Below, one piece after another: positions 1-6,575 of a DNA stretch of 8,646 nucleotides. Numbering within the stretch: position 1 is the stretch's first letter; each line of letters begins with the position of its first letter. Under the pieces are notes generated by a model, which saw only the letters and a program-made list of their open reading frames with translations, made no database searches and was not told the DNA's origin. The DNA comes from RGIG4694 sp964501705 (GTDB taxonomy: Bacteria; Bacillota; Clostridia; Oscillospirales; Ruminococcaceae). A program made the position numbers and the translations under genes. Location: contig CAZCUQ010000076.1 of the NCBI GenBank assembly GCA_964501705.1, positions 1-8,646 of the forward strand, in the 5' to 3' direction.

Positions 1-348
1 ATCGACGCTCCCATGAAATACATAAGAAAAAGAGTTCCTTACGTTATCGGTCTTGTCGGACTGAAAGACAAGATGAAAGCTTACCCTACCGAAATGTCGG
101 GCGGCGAACAGCAGAGAGTCGCTCTTGCGCGCGCTCTCGTCAACGACCCCAAGCTTATCATAGCAGACGAACCTACGGGAAATCTTGACCCCAAAACGTC
201 GATAGAAATAATCCAGCTTCTTCAGGGAATAAATCAGTGCGGAACTACCGTGCTTATGGTCACTCACGAGCATGAGCTTGTCAAGCGCTTCGGCGGAAGA
301 ACCATCTCCATTCTCGACGGAAGAATCAAATTCGACGATATTATCTGA
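1..348 (+). CDS. ftsE: Cell-division ATP-binding protein FtsE, 3' part only
   Basis: This is the C-terminal half of an ABC ATPase. The frame is open from the first base of the window, so the gene starts upstream and the ATG at 13 is internal. Visible ABC motifs, numbered as codons in the window, are the signature SGGEQQ (33-38), Walker B with its catalytic glutamate in LIIADEP (52-58), the D-loop NLD (61-63) and the H-loop histidine in VTHEH (88). The Walker A motif lies outside. The NDPKLIIADEPTGNLDP stretch is typical of FtsE. FtsE dimerises on the cytoplasmic side of FtsX and uses ATP hydrolysis to switch a murein hydrolase outside the membrane. ftsX follows after 17 bases, so the two are surely co-transcribed. 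Other small ABC ATPases (LolD/MacB type) look similar, but the ftsX neighbour settles the assignment. Confidence 0.95.
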   Translation: MDAPMKYIRKRVPYVIGLVGLKDKMKAYPTEMSGGEQQRVALARALVNDPKLIIADEPTGNLDPKTSIEIIQLLQGINQCGTTVLMVTHEHELVKRFGGRTISILDGRIKFDDII

Positions 349-365
349 TAAAACGGAGTGGAATA

Positions 366-1268
366 ATGAGACTTAGCAGCTTTACTTATCTGACAAAACA
401 GGGCTTTCGGAATATCTGGACAAACAGGATAATGTCCTTTGCCTCGCTCTGCATACTTATAGTTTCGCTCCTGCTTGTCGGCTTTGCCGTGCTTTTTACG
501 GAAAACATAAATCTTATCATCGGCAATATCGAAAACAAGAACGAAGTCATTCTCTTTTTGGACGATCTTTCGGACGAGGAAATAGACGCTCTCGGTTCGG
601 AGCTTCGCGAAATGGACAATATCAGCAATGTGACCTTCTACTCAAAGGAAGAGGCTTTTGAGGATATGAAAAGCGGCATGGAAAACGCCGAGGAGCTTTT
701 TGAATATATCGGCGATGACAGTCCTCTCCCCGATTCCTACAGGCTCAGAGTAACCGATATCAGCAAGATGAGTTCAACTCTCATGCAGATAAACAGTCTT
801 ACGGGAATATATTCCGTCAAAGCTCCCACGGATTTTGTAAGCGTCCTCACAGGTATGCGTTCTATCGTGTATATCCTGTCGATTGTGCTTATTTCCGCGC
901 TTATCATAGTCAGCATGATTATTATTTCAAATACCACAAGAGCAAGCGTTGATATCAGAAAACGCGAGATCGCTATTATGAAATATGTAGGCGCAACAAA
1001 CACCTTCATAAAGATCCCTTTTTTCATCGAAGGACTTATAATGGGCATCTCCGCGGGAGTTATCGCCACTTTCGCAACATGGGCGGGATATGACGCCATT
1101 ATCAACGTTCTTATGAGCGATACAACTCTTTGGGGAGCGCTCGGTATCACAGGCTTTATTTCCTTTGAAACGGTCGCTTTCAAAATGACTTTATGCTATA
1201 TCCTGGCGGGAGCCGCTGTCGGCTCTGTCGGAACGGTTATCAGCACGAGAAAATATGTTAAAGTGTAA
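366..1268 (+). CDS. ftsX: Cell-division protein FtsX, ABC-type membrane subunit
   Basis: This 300-residue protein has the full FtsX layout: a cytoplasmic N-terminus, membrane segment 1 (about 22-44), an extracellular domain (about 45-165), then membrane segments at about 166-188, 218-246 and 270-293. After segment 2 comes the family signature RKREIAIMKYVGAT (198-211), followed by FIKIPFFIEG. The length fits Gram-positive FtsX. The ATG at 366 is preceded by GGAG at 355-358 with 7-base spacing. FtsX has no transport role. It passes the FtsE ATPase cycle to a coiled-coil hydrolase that binds its extracellular domain, and the next gene encodes a good candidate for that partner. The extracellular domain is rich in Asp and Glu, a visible feature whose meaning is unclear. 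Confidence 0.96.
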   Translation: MRLSSFTYLTKQGFRNIWTNRIMSFASLCILIVSLLLVGFAVLFTENINLIIGNIENKNEVILFLDDLSDEEIDALGSELREMDNISNVTFYSKEEAFEDMKSGMENAEELFEYIGDDSPLPDSYRLRVTDISKMSSTLMQINSLTGIYSVKAPTDFVSVLTGMRSIVYILSIVLISALIIVSMIIISNTTRASVDIRKREIAIMKYVGATNTFIKIPFFIEGLIMGISAGVIATFATWAGYDAIINVLMSDTTLWGALGITGFISFETVAFKMTLCYILAGAAVGSVGTVISTRKYVKV

Positions 1269-1320
1269 GATTGACATTTTCACATTCCAAATACTCAAAC
1301 GGACGTGAAAAAGATTATAT

Positions 1321-1326
1321 AAGGAG
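1321..1326 (+). promoter_or_regulatory. Ribosome binding site deciding the M23 gene start
   Basis: AAGGAG lies 10 bases before the ATG at 1337. It supports that start over the TTG at 1271, which has no ribosome binding site. The inner start also places a signal peptide right at the N-terminus. Confidence 0.8.
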
Positions 1327-1336
1327 TATTTTCCTA

Positions 1337-2854
1337 ATGAAAAAACCTTTGTTTATGAAAATTGCCGCTGCGGTTCTTTCCGTTTCTTTTCTCGCTGTGA
1401 GCGGAGGGATTACCACGGCGGACAATGATGATACTATCGCGGCTCTCGAAGAAAAGAGAACGGCTCTCACCGAAAAAAGACTGGCGCTTGAAAGCGAACT
1501 TGAAAAATATAAAGACGGGATCGAAACACAGGAAAAGTACCTGGAGCTTTACGATGAAAAAATGGCTGTGGAAGAAGAGGAAATGAATAACCTCTCCGAA
1601 CAGATAAAAGTTATAAACAGCAGGATCAGCAGTCTCGACGCACAGATCGAGCAAAAACAAAGAGACGTTGATGAGGGAATAATGCAGTTTAAGGAACGTC
1701 TCCGCGTTATGTATATGTCGGGCAGCGACAGCGTTGCCGATGTTATTACAGGTTCTTCAAGCTTTTACGATATCCTCGCAAGGCTTGAAATGGTTCAGAG
1801 GATCTCTGAACACGACAACGAAATGATCTCTGACCTCTGCTTCATGCTTGATGAATTAAACGGCGATAAAGACGCTCTTGAAAAAGAAAGAGCCGAGCTT
1901 AAATCAAAAAAGGAAGAACAGGAATCTGTTTTGGAGTCTCTTCGCGAAACCTATGCAAATCACAGGGAAACCAAGGAATGGTACGAAAAACAGGCGGAGG
2001 CAAGAGCGGCGGAAACTGACGAAATAAAGGCCAAAGAGGCGGCAGCCGAAGAAGAGCTTCAGGATTATATCCGCAAGCAGCAGGAAGAGATCGCTGAAAA
2101 AATGGCCGCAAAAAAGAAAAAGGAAGAGGAAGAAAAAAAGGCAAGGAAAGCCGAGGAAGAAAAAACCGCTGTCTCCTCCCAAACCGAGACAACGACCGAA
2201 ACAACTTCCCAAACAGAAACCGAAATAATTACCGACTCCCCCGTTACCGAAGGATATGATCTGTATTCTCCCTCCGATGATTATGATTTTGAGGAAGTGA
2301 CAACAGCTTCTCTTTTCACCGAAACGGAAGGACGTTCCGATGATCCGTATTTTTCTTATGAATGGGGAAAAAATTATAACCCCGATGAAGAAACAGATGA
2401 GGACGAATCATCCGAAAGCTCCTTTGGTTACGGCACAAGCTCACAAACGGGATTTATCTGGCCCGTTCCGACCGTTAGAAATATGACCGACGGATACGGC
2501 AGCAGATATATAGAAGAAGAAGGCTCCAGCGATTTCCACAAGGGAATAGATATCAATAAACCCGGCTGCGCGGGCGAGCCTATTGTGGCTTCGGCAGGAG
2601 GAGTGGTCATTACCGCGTCAAATACGGGCAACGGCTACGGAATCCATGTAGTTATCGACCACGGAGACAATATTGCTACGCTTTACGGACATATGGAAAG
2701 CACGACGGTAAGCGTCGGAGATGAAGTAACTCAGGGTCAGGTCATTGGCTATATAGGTCAGACAGGCTACGCCTACGGCTATCACTGCCACTTTGAAGTG
2801 AGAGTAAACGGTCAGCACGTTGACCCGTTAGACTACGTCTCCATGGACAATTGA
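1337..2854 (+). CDS. Secreted coiled-coil M23 peptidoglycan endopeptidase, likely FtsEX partner
   Basis: This 505-residue exported protein has, in order, a signal peptide (about 1-28: KK start, hydrophobic core, TTA before the likely cut), a long coiled coil (about 30-280) interrupted near 118-165 by a segment resembling PcsB/CwlO (LRVMYMSGS, then SSFYDILARL), a Thr/Ser/Glu/Asp-rich linker (about 280-370), and a C-terminal M23/LytM domain (about 373-501). The zinc site looks intact: H401 and D405 in HKGID, H452 in YGHM, and H483 and H485 in HCHFE. M23 enzymes cut peptide cross-links of peptidoglycan. The gene directly follows ftsX, and the coiled-coil layout matches known FtsEX-controlled proteins (PcsB, CwlO, EnvC), so control by FtsEX is a strong inference. 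Unlike E. coli EnvC, which lacks metal ligands and only activates amidases, this protein should itself be catalytic. No gene symbol is assigned because the naming of this family is not uniform. Confidence 0.93.
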   Translation: MKKPLFMKIAAAVLSVSFLAVSGGITTADNDDTIAALEEKRTALTEKRLALESELEKYKDGIETQEKYLELYDEKMAVEEEEMNNLSEQIKVINSRISSLDAQIEQKQRDVDEGIMQFKERLRVMYMSGSDSVADVITGSSSFYDILARLEMVQRISEHDNEMISDLCFMLDELNGDKDALEKERAELKSKKEEQESVLESLRETYANHRETKEWYEKQAEARAAETDEIKAKEAAAEEELQDYIRKQQEEIAEKMAAKKKKEEEEKKARKAEEEKTAVSSQTETTTETTSQTETEIITDSPVTEGYDLYSPSDDYDFEEVTTASLFTETEGRSDDPYFSYEWGKNYNPDEETDEDESSESSFGYGTSSQTGFIWPVPTVRNMTDGYGSRYIEEEGSSDFHKGIDINKPGCAGEPIVASAGGVVITASNTGNGYGIHVVIDHGDNIATLYGHMESTTVSVGDEVTQGQVIGYIGQTGYAYGYHCHFEVRVNGQHVDPLDYVSMDN

Positions 2855-2864
2855 AAATAGCGTT

Positions 2865-2896
2865 AACCGATCGGAATCACAAGGTTTCGGTCGGTT
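2865..2896 (+). other. Intercistronic RNA hairpin between the M23 and S41 genes
   Basis: The arm at 2865-2876 (AACCGATCGGAA) pairs with 2885-2896 (TTTCGGTCGGTT) over 12 positions, two of them G-U wobbles, around an 8-base loop. The run TTTT follows, too short for a classic terminator. The two wobbles become A-C mismatches in the opposite strand, so the structure fits a plus-strand transcript. It starts 10 bases after the M23 stop and ends 35 bases before the preferred S41 start. It may be a leaky terminator, or a stabiliser or processing site that sets the ratio of the two proteins. Function is inferred. Confidence 0.55.
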
Positions 2897-2915
2897 TTAT
2901 GAATCAATATTCTTT

Positions 2916-2921
2916 GAAAGG
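2916..2921 (+). promoter_or_regulatory. Probable ribosome binding site of the S41 gene
   Basis: GAAAGG ends 10 bases before the ATG at 2932. It is moderate in strength but better than anything before the in-frame ATG at 2899 or the TTG at 2851, and both of those would place the hairpin at 2865-2896 in or against the coding region. Confidence 0.55.
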
Positions 2922-2931
2922 CATTCAAATA

Positions 2932-4146
2932 ATGGGAAAAAGTATTCCTCTCGGAACAGCCGTCGGTCTTATGGCTGTCTCCGCTGCTGTGACTTATGTT
3001 ATTACAAGCAATGTTTCTCTCGGCATATTCAATGAAAAAATAAGCTCCGTCAGCGAAAAAGAAGATATGTACTCCACCCTCTCCGAGGCGGACAGCTTCG
3101 CAAGAACATATTATATCAGCGATATCGACCCGCAGAAGCTCCTCTCCTCCATCTCAAAGGGATATGTAAACGGTCTTTCCGACCCTTATGCCGCATACTA
3201 CACGGCGGATGAGTTTTCTCTTCTCACCGAGCAGTTTTCGGGATATTTCACAGGTCTTGGATTTACCTATGAAAAAGATCCCAGCGGCTATGCGAAAGTC
3301 ACATCGATAACCGAAGGCTCTTCCGCCGACGAGAACGGAATCAGTGCGGGAGACATCGTCATGGCAGTAAATAACGTAAATCTTATCGCATATCCCGGCG
3401 GTTATAACGAAGCAGTCAAACTTTTTACACCTGCCGCGGGAACAAAGGTAAAGCTTCAGCTTAAACGCACCGATGAAAACGATAAGGTCAGCTTTTTTAA
3501 TGTCGATCTCGTTTCCTCGAAAACGGAAATAATCTCCGTCACGGGAAGAACAGCGGGAAATGTCGGCGTTATCCACATAAGCGAATTCAACGACACTACT
3601 CCCGAACAGTTCACTTACACTGTAGATATGCTTCTTTCGGAGGGCGCGGACAGATTCTTATTTGACGTGAGAGACAACGCGGGAGGAAAAATTTCCTCTC
3701 TTACGGCAGTTCTGGAAGAGATCCTGCCTCCCTGCGAGGCTGCGCGGGCTTTCTACAAGGCAAATGATGAGCCGCTTATCGAAACAACGGACGAAAATCA
3801 GCTTAATTACCCTATGGCTGTCCTGATAAACAACGGCACAAAGGGCGAAGCGGAGCTGTTCGCGTACATCCTTAAAGATGAAAAGAACGCTGTTACCGTA
3901 GGAAAAACCTCATACGGGAAAGGCGTTTTACAGGAGACATTCCGTCTTTCCGACGGAGGGGCAATAAAATTTTCCGTTGCGTCCATGCAGTCGAAAAGCA
4001 GAGTGAATTTCACGGGAATAGGCATAAAACCCGATTACGATGTGAATCAGACATCAGATATCAACCCGTACAAGCTCTCCGCGAGCGAACAGGACAAATT
4101 TGACGCTCAGTTTATCAAGGCGCGTTCCATCATTGAAGCCATGTAA
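2932..4146 (+). CDS. S41/PDZ C-terminal-processing-peptidase homologue lacking the catalytic serine
   Basis: This 404-residue protein has one N-terminal membrane anchor or signal segment (about 7-28), a helical region with the family-like GLSDPYAAYYTADEF (81-95), a PDZ domain (about 104-180, with GYFTGLGF and ISAGDIV) and an S41 core (about 205-372, with VRDNAGGK and FTGIGIKPDYDV). Family members cut proteins from a C-terminal signal with a Ser-Lys-Gln centre. Here K330 and Q334 (GKGVLQ) and D316 are present. The nucleophile should lie 25 residues before the lysine, the spacing of S430/K455 in E. coli Tsp, and that position is G305 in the segment TKGEAELF, where relatives have a form such as TASAAELF. 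The protein is therefore predicted to be inactive as a protease and to act, if at all, as a cell-surface binding or regulatory protein. It sits in the ftsEX-M23 operon, so a wall-hydrolase link is inferred. The open frame continues upstream to a TTG at 2851 overlapping the M23 stop, but the ATG at 2932 is preferred. Confidence 0.88.
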   Translation: MGKSIPLGTAVGLMAVSAAVTYVITSNVSLGIFNEKISSVSEKEDMYSTLSEADSFARTYYISDIDPQKLLSSISKGYVNGLSDPYAAYYTADEFSLLTEQFSGYFTGLGFTYEKDPSGYAKVTSITEGSSADENGISAGDIVMAVNNVNLIAYPGGYNEAVKLFTPAAGTKVKLQLKRTDENDKVSFFNVDLVSSKTEIISVTGRTAGNVGVIHISEFNDTTPEQFTYTVDMLLSEGADRFLFDVRDNAGGKISSLTAVLEEILPPCEAARAFYKANDEPLIETTDENQLNYPMAVLINNGTKGEAELFAYILKDEKNAVTVGKTSYGKGVLQETFRLSDGGAIKFSVASMQSKSRVNFTGIGIKPDYDVNQTSDINPYKLSASEQDKFDAQFIKARSIIEAM

Positions 4147-4148
4147 TC

Positions 4149-4153
4149 AGGAG
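4149..4153 (+). promoter_or_regulatory. Ribosome binding site deciding the TPR gene start
   Basis: AGGAG lies 2 bases before the ATG at 4156 but 8 bases before the ATG at 4162. Normal spacing favours 4162. The site begins 3 bases after the S41 stop codon, which suggests coupled translation. Confidence 0.75.
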
Positions 4154-4161
4154 AAATGCCT

Positions 4162-4830
4162 ATGTTTTTCAAAAAAAACAGGAACATCTACAAGGACTGC
4201 GCGGTTATCCTCTCCGAAGAGGGATATTCGGAAAATTACATTGATTCGGTAAAAAAAATATCGGACAGCGCGAAATCTCCGGCTGAAATATCTGAGGGAA
4301 AAAATTATCTCGCTGCGGCGTATCTTTTTAAAGGAGATCTGTCCGAGTCTCGGAAATATTTCTCCGAATGTGACGCCGATACTCTCCCTGAGATGATAAG
4401 ACAAAGCTACGGTGCAAATTATATCTTATGCCTGTTTCTTATGAATAAATTCAAGGAAGCCGAGGAAATCTACGAAAAACTCAACAGATATATTTTAAGC
4501 GACGGCGGAATATTAATGAGAAGAAGCATGGGGATTCATCAGTTTATCGCGGGAAATTATTCCGCTGCCGTGACCGTATTTGTTTTTGCCATAAAAAACG
4601 CTGTGGGATTTTCACCGCAAAGTCCCCCTATGCTTGATATCTGTCTCGTCAAAACTCTTATGAAGCTCGATATGTACGACAAAGCCGCCGAATATACCGC
4701 TGATTTCGCAAAATACGAAGATCTCGGCAGGATCGGCACCCTCACAAAACAAATGAAAAAGAAGATTTTCGATGAAATTTCCCCGTCAGGAAAGGTCAGA
4801 ATGATAAAGACAAAAAACAAGAAAAAATAA
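4162..4830 (+). CDS. TPR-like cytoplasmic protein of unknown function
   Basis: This is a 222-residue soluble protein with no signal peptide or membrane segment. Helix pairs with TPR spacing and small/aromatic patterns occur at about 47-70 (NYLAAAYLFKGDLSESRKYF), 84-113 (LCLFLMNKFKEAEEIYEKL), 118-148 (the GIHQFIAGNYSAAVTVF region) and 154-185 (the VKTLMKLDMYDKAAEY region). The N-terminus is basic and the C-terminus ends in a lysine-rich tail. TPR folds hold protein partners, but no partner or reaction can be read from the sequence. It starts 15 bases after the S41 stop and is the last gene before the terminator, so it belongs to the ftsEX transcription unit. A role tied to division or wall hydrolysis is a guess from position only. 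Confidence 0.85.
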   Translation: MFFKKNRNIYKDCAVILSEEGYSENYIDSVKKISDSAKSPAEISEGKNYLAAAYLFKGDLSESRKYFSECDADTLPEMIRQSYGANYILCLFLMNKFKEAEEIYEKLNRYILSDGGILMRRSMGIHQFIAGNYSAAVTVFVFAIKNAVGFSPQSPPMLDICLVKTLMKLDMYDKAAEYTADFAKYEDLGRIGTLTKQMKKKIFDEISPSGKVRMIKTKNKKK

Positions 4831-4855
4831 AGAGGCACATTCAAATGCGCCTCTT
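4830..4855. terminator. Bidirectional rho-independent terminator between convergent operons
   Basis: AAGAGGC (4830-4836) pairs with GCCTCTT (4849-4855). Inside, CAT/ATG pair around a TCAA loop, with an A-C mismatch between the two stems. On the minus strand the stem is followed by TATTTTTT, a good U tract for ending the gpsA transcript. On the plus strand ATTTATTT follows, weaker but adequate. It lies exactly between the stop codons of the TPR gene and gpsA. Confidence 0.85.
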
Positions 4856-4857
4856 AT

Positions 4858-5856
4858 TTATTTGATGAGCGGTTCGCTCTCGTGTCTTTTCGGTCTGCTC
4901 ATAAGTCTCGAAATAGCTTGTTTTACGTTATTTTCCGCAAACAAAAGTTCATAGAGCTGTTCAGTGATCGGCATGGAAATGGCTTCCTTATGTGCAAGCT
5001 GATATGCCGCTTTAGTGCAGAAATACCCCTCAACCGTGCCGACCTCCCTGACGGCTTCATCGGGAGAAATTCCCTGTCCGATGAGAATCCCCGCGCGTCT
5101 GTTTCTGCTGTGCATACTTGTGCAAGTGGCAATAAGATCGCCGATGCCCGTAAGTCCAGAAAAAGTCGTTTCCTTTGCGCCCATAGCTGCTCCGAGTCTT
5201 GTAATTTCAGCTATTCCTCTTGTCATAAGAGCCGCTTTCGTGTTGTCGCCGTAACCTACGCCGTCGCAGATCCCCGCGCACAGCGCTATGATATTTTTAA
5301 GCGCTCCGCCGAGTTCACAGCCTATTATATCATCGCTTATATATACTCTGAAAAAATCGCTGTTCATGACACTCTGTATATAATCCGCACAGCCGTCTTT
5401 TTTCGATGAAACGCATACCGTCGTCGGCATGAACAGAGCCACCTCCTCCGCATGAGACGGTCCGCTGAGAACCGCAATCCTCTCGGTGGGAAGTTCCTCG
5501 CCAAGCACCTCGGACATTCTCATCAAGGTTTCCTGTTCAAGTCCCTTTGCCGTATTCAACACGACCGATTTTTCCGTAAGATACGGAGAAACCTTTTTTG
5601 CGGTCTCCCTCACCGCGGAAACTGGAACGGCGAAAATTATCATGTCCTTATCCCTAAGTTCATCAAGGTCATCGGTAAAACGAATACTTTCGGGAATTTT
5701 CACTCCGGGGAGTTTTCGGTAATTATCCCTGTGACTTAAAATATCCTCAAGACGGCTTGTTTTTACCGTGATATTGTGTCCCTTTTTATCAAGGGAGACT
5801 GCAAGCGCAAGCCCGAACGCACCCGCGCCGTATATCAGAATATCAGCCTTATTCAT
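4858..5856 (-). CDS. gpsA: Glycerol-3-phosphate dehydrogenase, NAD(P)-dependent
   Basis: This 332-residue cytoplasmic enzyme reduces dihydroxyacetone phosphate to sn-glycerol-3-phosphate, the backbone for phospholipids. The N-terminal Rossmann motif GAGAFG is at 10-15. NTAKGLE (101-107) and SGPSHAEEVA (131-140) are family signatures. The catalytic-type lysine is K187 in GGALKNI, followed by DNTKAALMTRG (204-214), GLTGIGDL (234-241) and the substrate-phosphate SRNRRAG region (250-256). Length matches the family. AAAGGA at 5866-5871 sits 9 bases from the start codon. The gene is the last of the der-plsY-gpsA run, 30 bases after plsY, and the product of GpsA is the substrate of PlsY. In many spore formers spoIVA follows gpsA; here a terminator does. 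Confidence 0.97.
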   Translation of the reverse strand: MNKADILIYGAGAFGLALAVSLDKKGHNITVKTSRLEDILSHRDNYRKLPGVKIPESIRFTDDLDELRDKDMIIFAVPVSAVRETAKKVSPYLTEKSVVLNTAKGLEQETLMRMSEVLGEELPTERIAVLSGPSHAEEVALFMPTTVCVSSKKDGCADYIQSVMNSDFFRVYISDDIIGCELGGALKNIIALCAGICDGVGYGDNTKAALMTRGIAEITRLGAAMGAKETTFSGLTGIGDLIATCTSMHSRNRRAGILIGQGISPDEAVREVGTVEGYFCTKAAYQLAHKEAISMPITEQLYELLFAENNVKQAISRLMSRPKRHESEPLIK

Positions 5857-5886
5857 AATATATAGTCCTTTCGGTTTAATACGGTA

Positions 5887-6561
5887 TTATTCCTTTTTCT
5901 TTTGTCCGATCTTGTTTTCCTCACCTGCCATAAGCCGTTTTATATTCACTCTGTGCATATATACAATAAGAAGCCCGGACAGAAGAGTAAGAGAGGCATA
6001 CAAGAGAGACTTCTCCGCAGCGTCTCCGCGAAGAAAATAATTAACAAGAAACGTAAGGATCGGATAAAAAAGCGCCGCCGATATCGAACCTACCGATACA
6101 TACTTTGTAGTAAAAGCTACGATCAGGAAAAACGGAATAATTATGCAAAATGTCACAGGATCGACCACAATAAGCACCGAGCTTGCGACAAGCACTCCTT
6201 TTCCGCCCTTAAAGCCGTAAAACACCGGGAAAATATGCCCGATCACCGCAAAAATTCCCGCAATATAGCCGATCGCCTGTGCGTCAATGAAATATTCATC
6301 GCTGAAATTCTCGCCGAGCAGAAGCTTACAGATGAGCTGACTCAAAAGTACGGCGATTATTCCCTTGCCGAGATCTCCGATGAGCGTGAGCAGTCCAAGA
6401 CCTTTTCCGTAGCACCGTATGGTATTTGTAAGTCCCGCGTTTTTGCTCCCGTGTTCTCTGATATCCTCATGCTTCAAAAGCCTTACCACAATGATAGAAC
6501 TGTTTAAGCTCCCCAGAAGATACGATATCGCGGCTGTCAGAAGAATTGAAATTATCTGCAT
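5887..6561 (-). CDS. plsY: Acyl-phosphate:glycerol-3-phosphate acyltransferase PlsY
   Basis: This 224-residue multi-pass membrane enzyme transfers an acyl group from acyl phosphate (made by PlsX elsewhere) to position 1 of glycerol-3-phosphate, giving lysophosphatidic acid. The three conserved PlsY loops are present: HGSKNAGLTNTIR (37-49), GHIFPVFYGFKGGKG (108-122) and VSVGSI (155-160). The end, HRVNIKRLMAGEENKIG, is typical of the family. Loop 1 has Lys after GS where many homologues have Gly, probably lineage variation. The length is slightly above the common 190-210 because of a short insert near 80-95 and a charged tail. AAGGGGA around 6568-6574 gives a good start. The gene begins 14 bases after the der stop, and its ribosome binding site nearly touches that stop codon. 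Confidence 0.96.
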   Translation of the reverse strand: MQIISILLTAAISYLLGSLNSSIIVVRLLKHEDIREHGSKNAGLTNTIRCYGKGLGLLTLIGDLGKGIIAVLLSQLICKLLLGENFSDEYFIDAQAIGYIAGIFAVIGHIFPVFYGFKGGKGVLVASSVLIVVDPVTFCIIIPFFLIVAFTTKYVSVGSISAALFYPILTFLVNYFLRGDAAEKSLLYASLTLLSGLLIVYMHRVNIKRLMAGEENKIGQKKKE

Positions 6562-6575
6562 TATTATTCCCCTTT

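Noticed and set aside
737..1183. 148-codon minus-strand frame opposite ftsX
   Set aside because: Its hydrophobic stretches simply mirror the ftsX membrane segments; no start signal.
1271..1276. TTGACA matching a perfect -35 box just after ftsX
   Set aside because: No acceptable -10 box lies 16-18 bases downstream; the nearest AT-rich hexamers are 13 or about 38 bases away. It looks like chance, and the TTG is also not a believable translation start.
2210..2240. Possible tandem repeat in the M23 linker (Thr-Glu units)
   Set aside because: It is low-complexity protein sequence without exact DNA repeat units, so it is described as part of the linker and not listed as a DNA repeat.
2851..2931. 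S41 start at the TTG overlapping the M23 stop
   Set aside because: The 27 additional residues are polar and would precede the membrane segment, there is no ribosome binding site for the TTG, and the stretch contains a strong hairpin. It remains possible through translational coupling.
5902..6507. 201-codon plus-strand frame opposite plsY, and similar frames opposite gpsA (4882-5409)
   Set aside because: Their products are basic and low in complexity, with no family features, while the minus-strand frames carry complete enzyme motifs.
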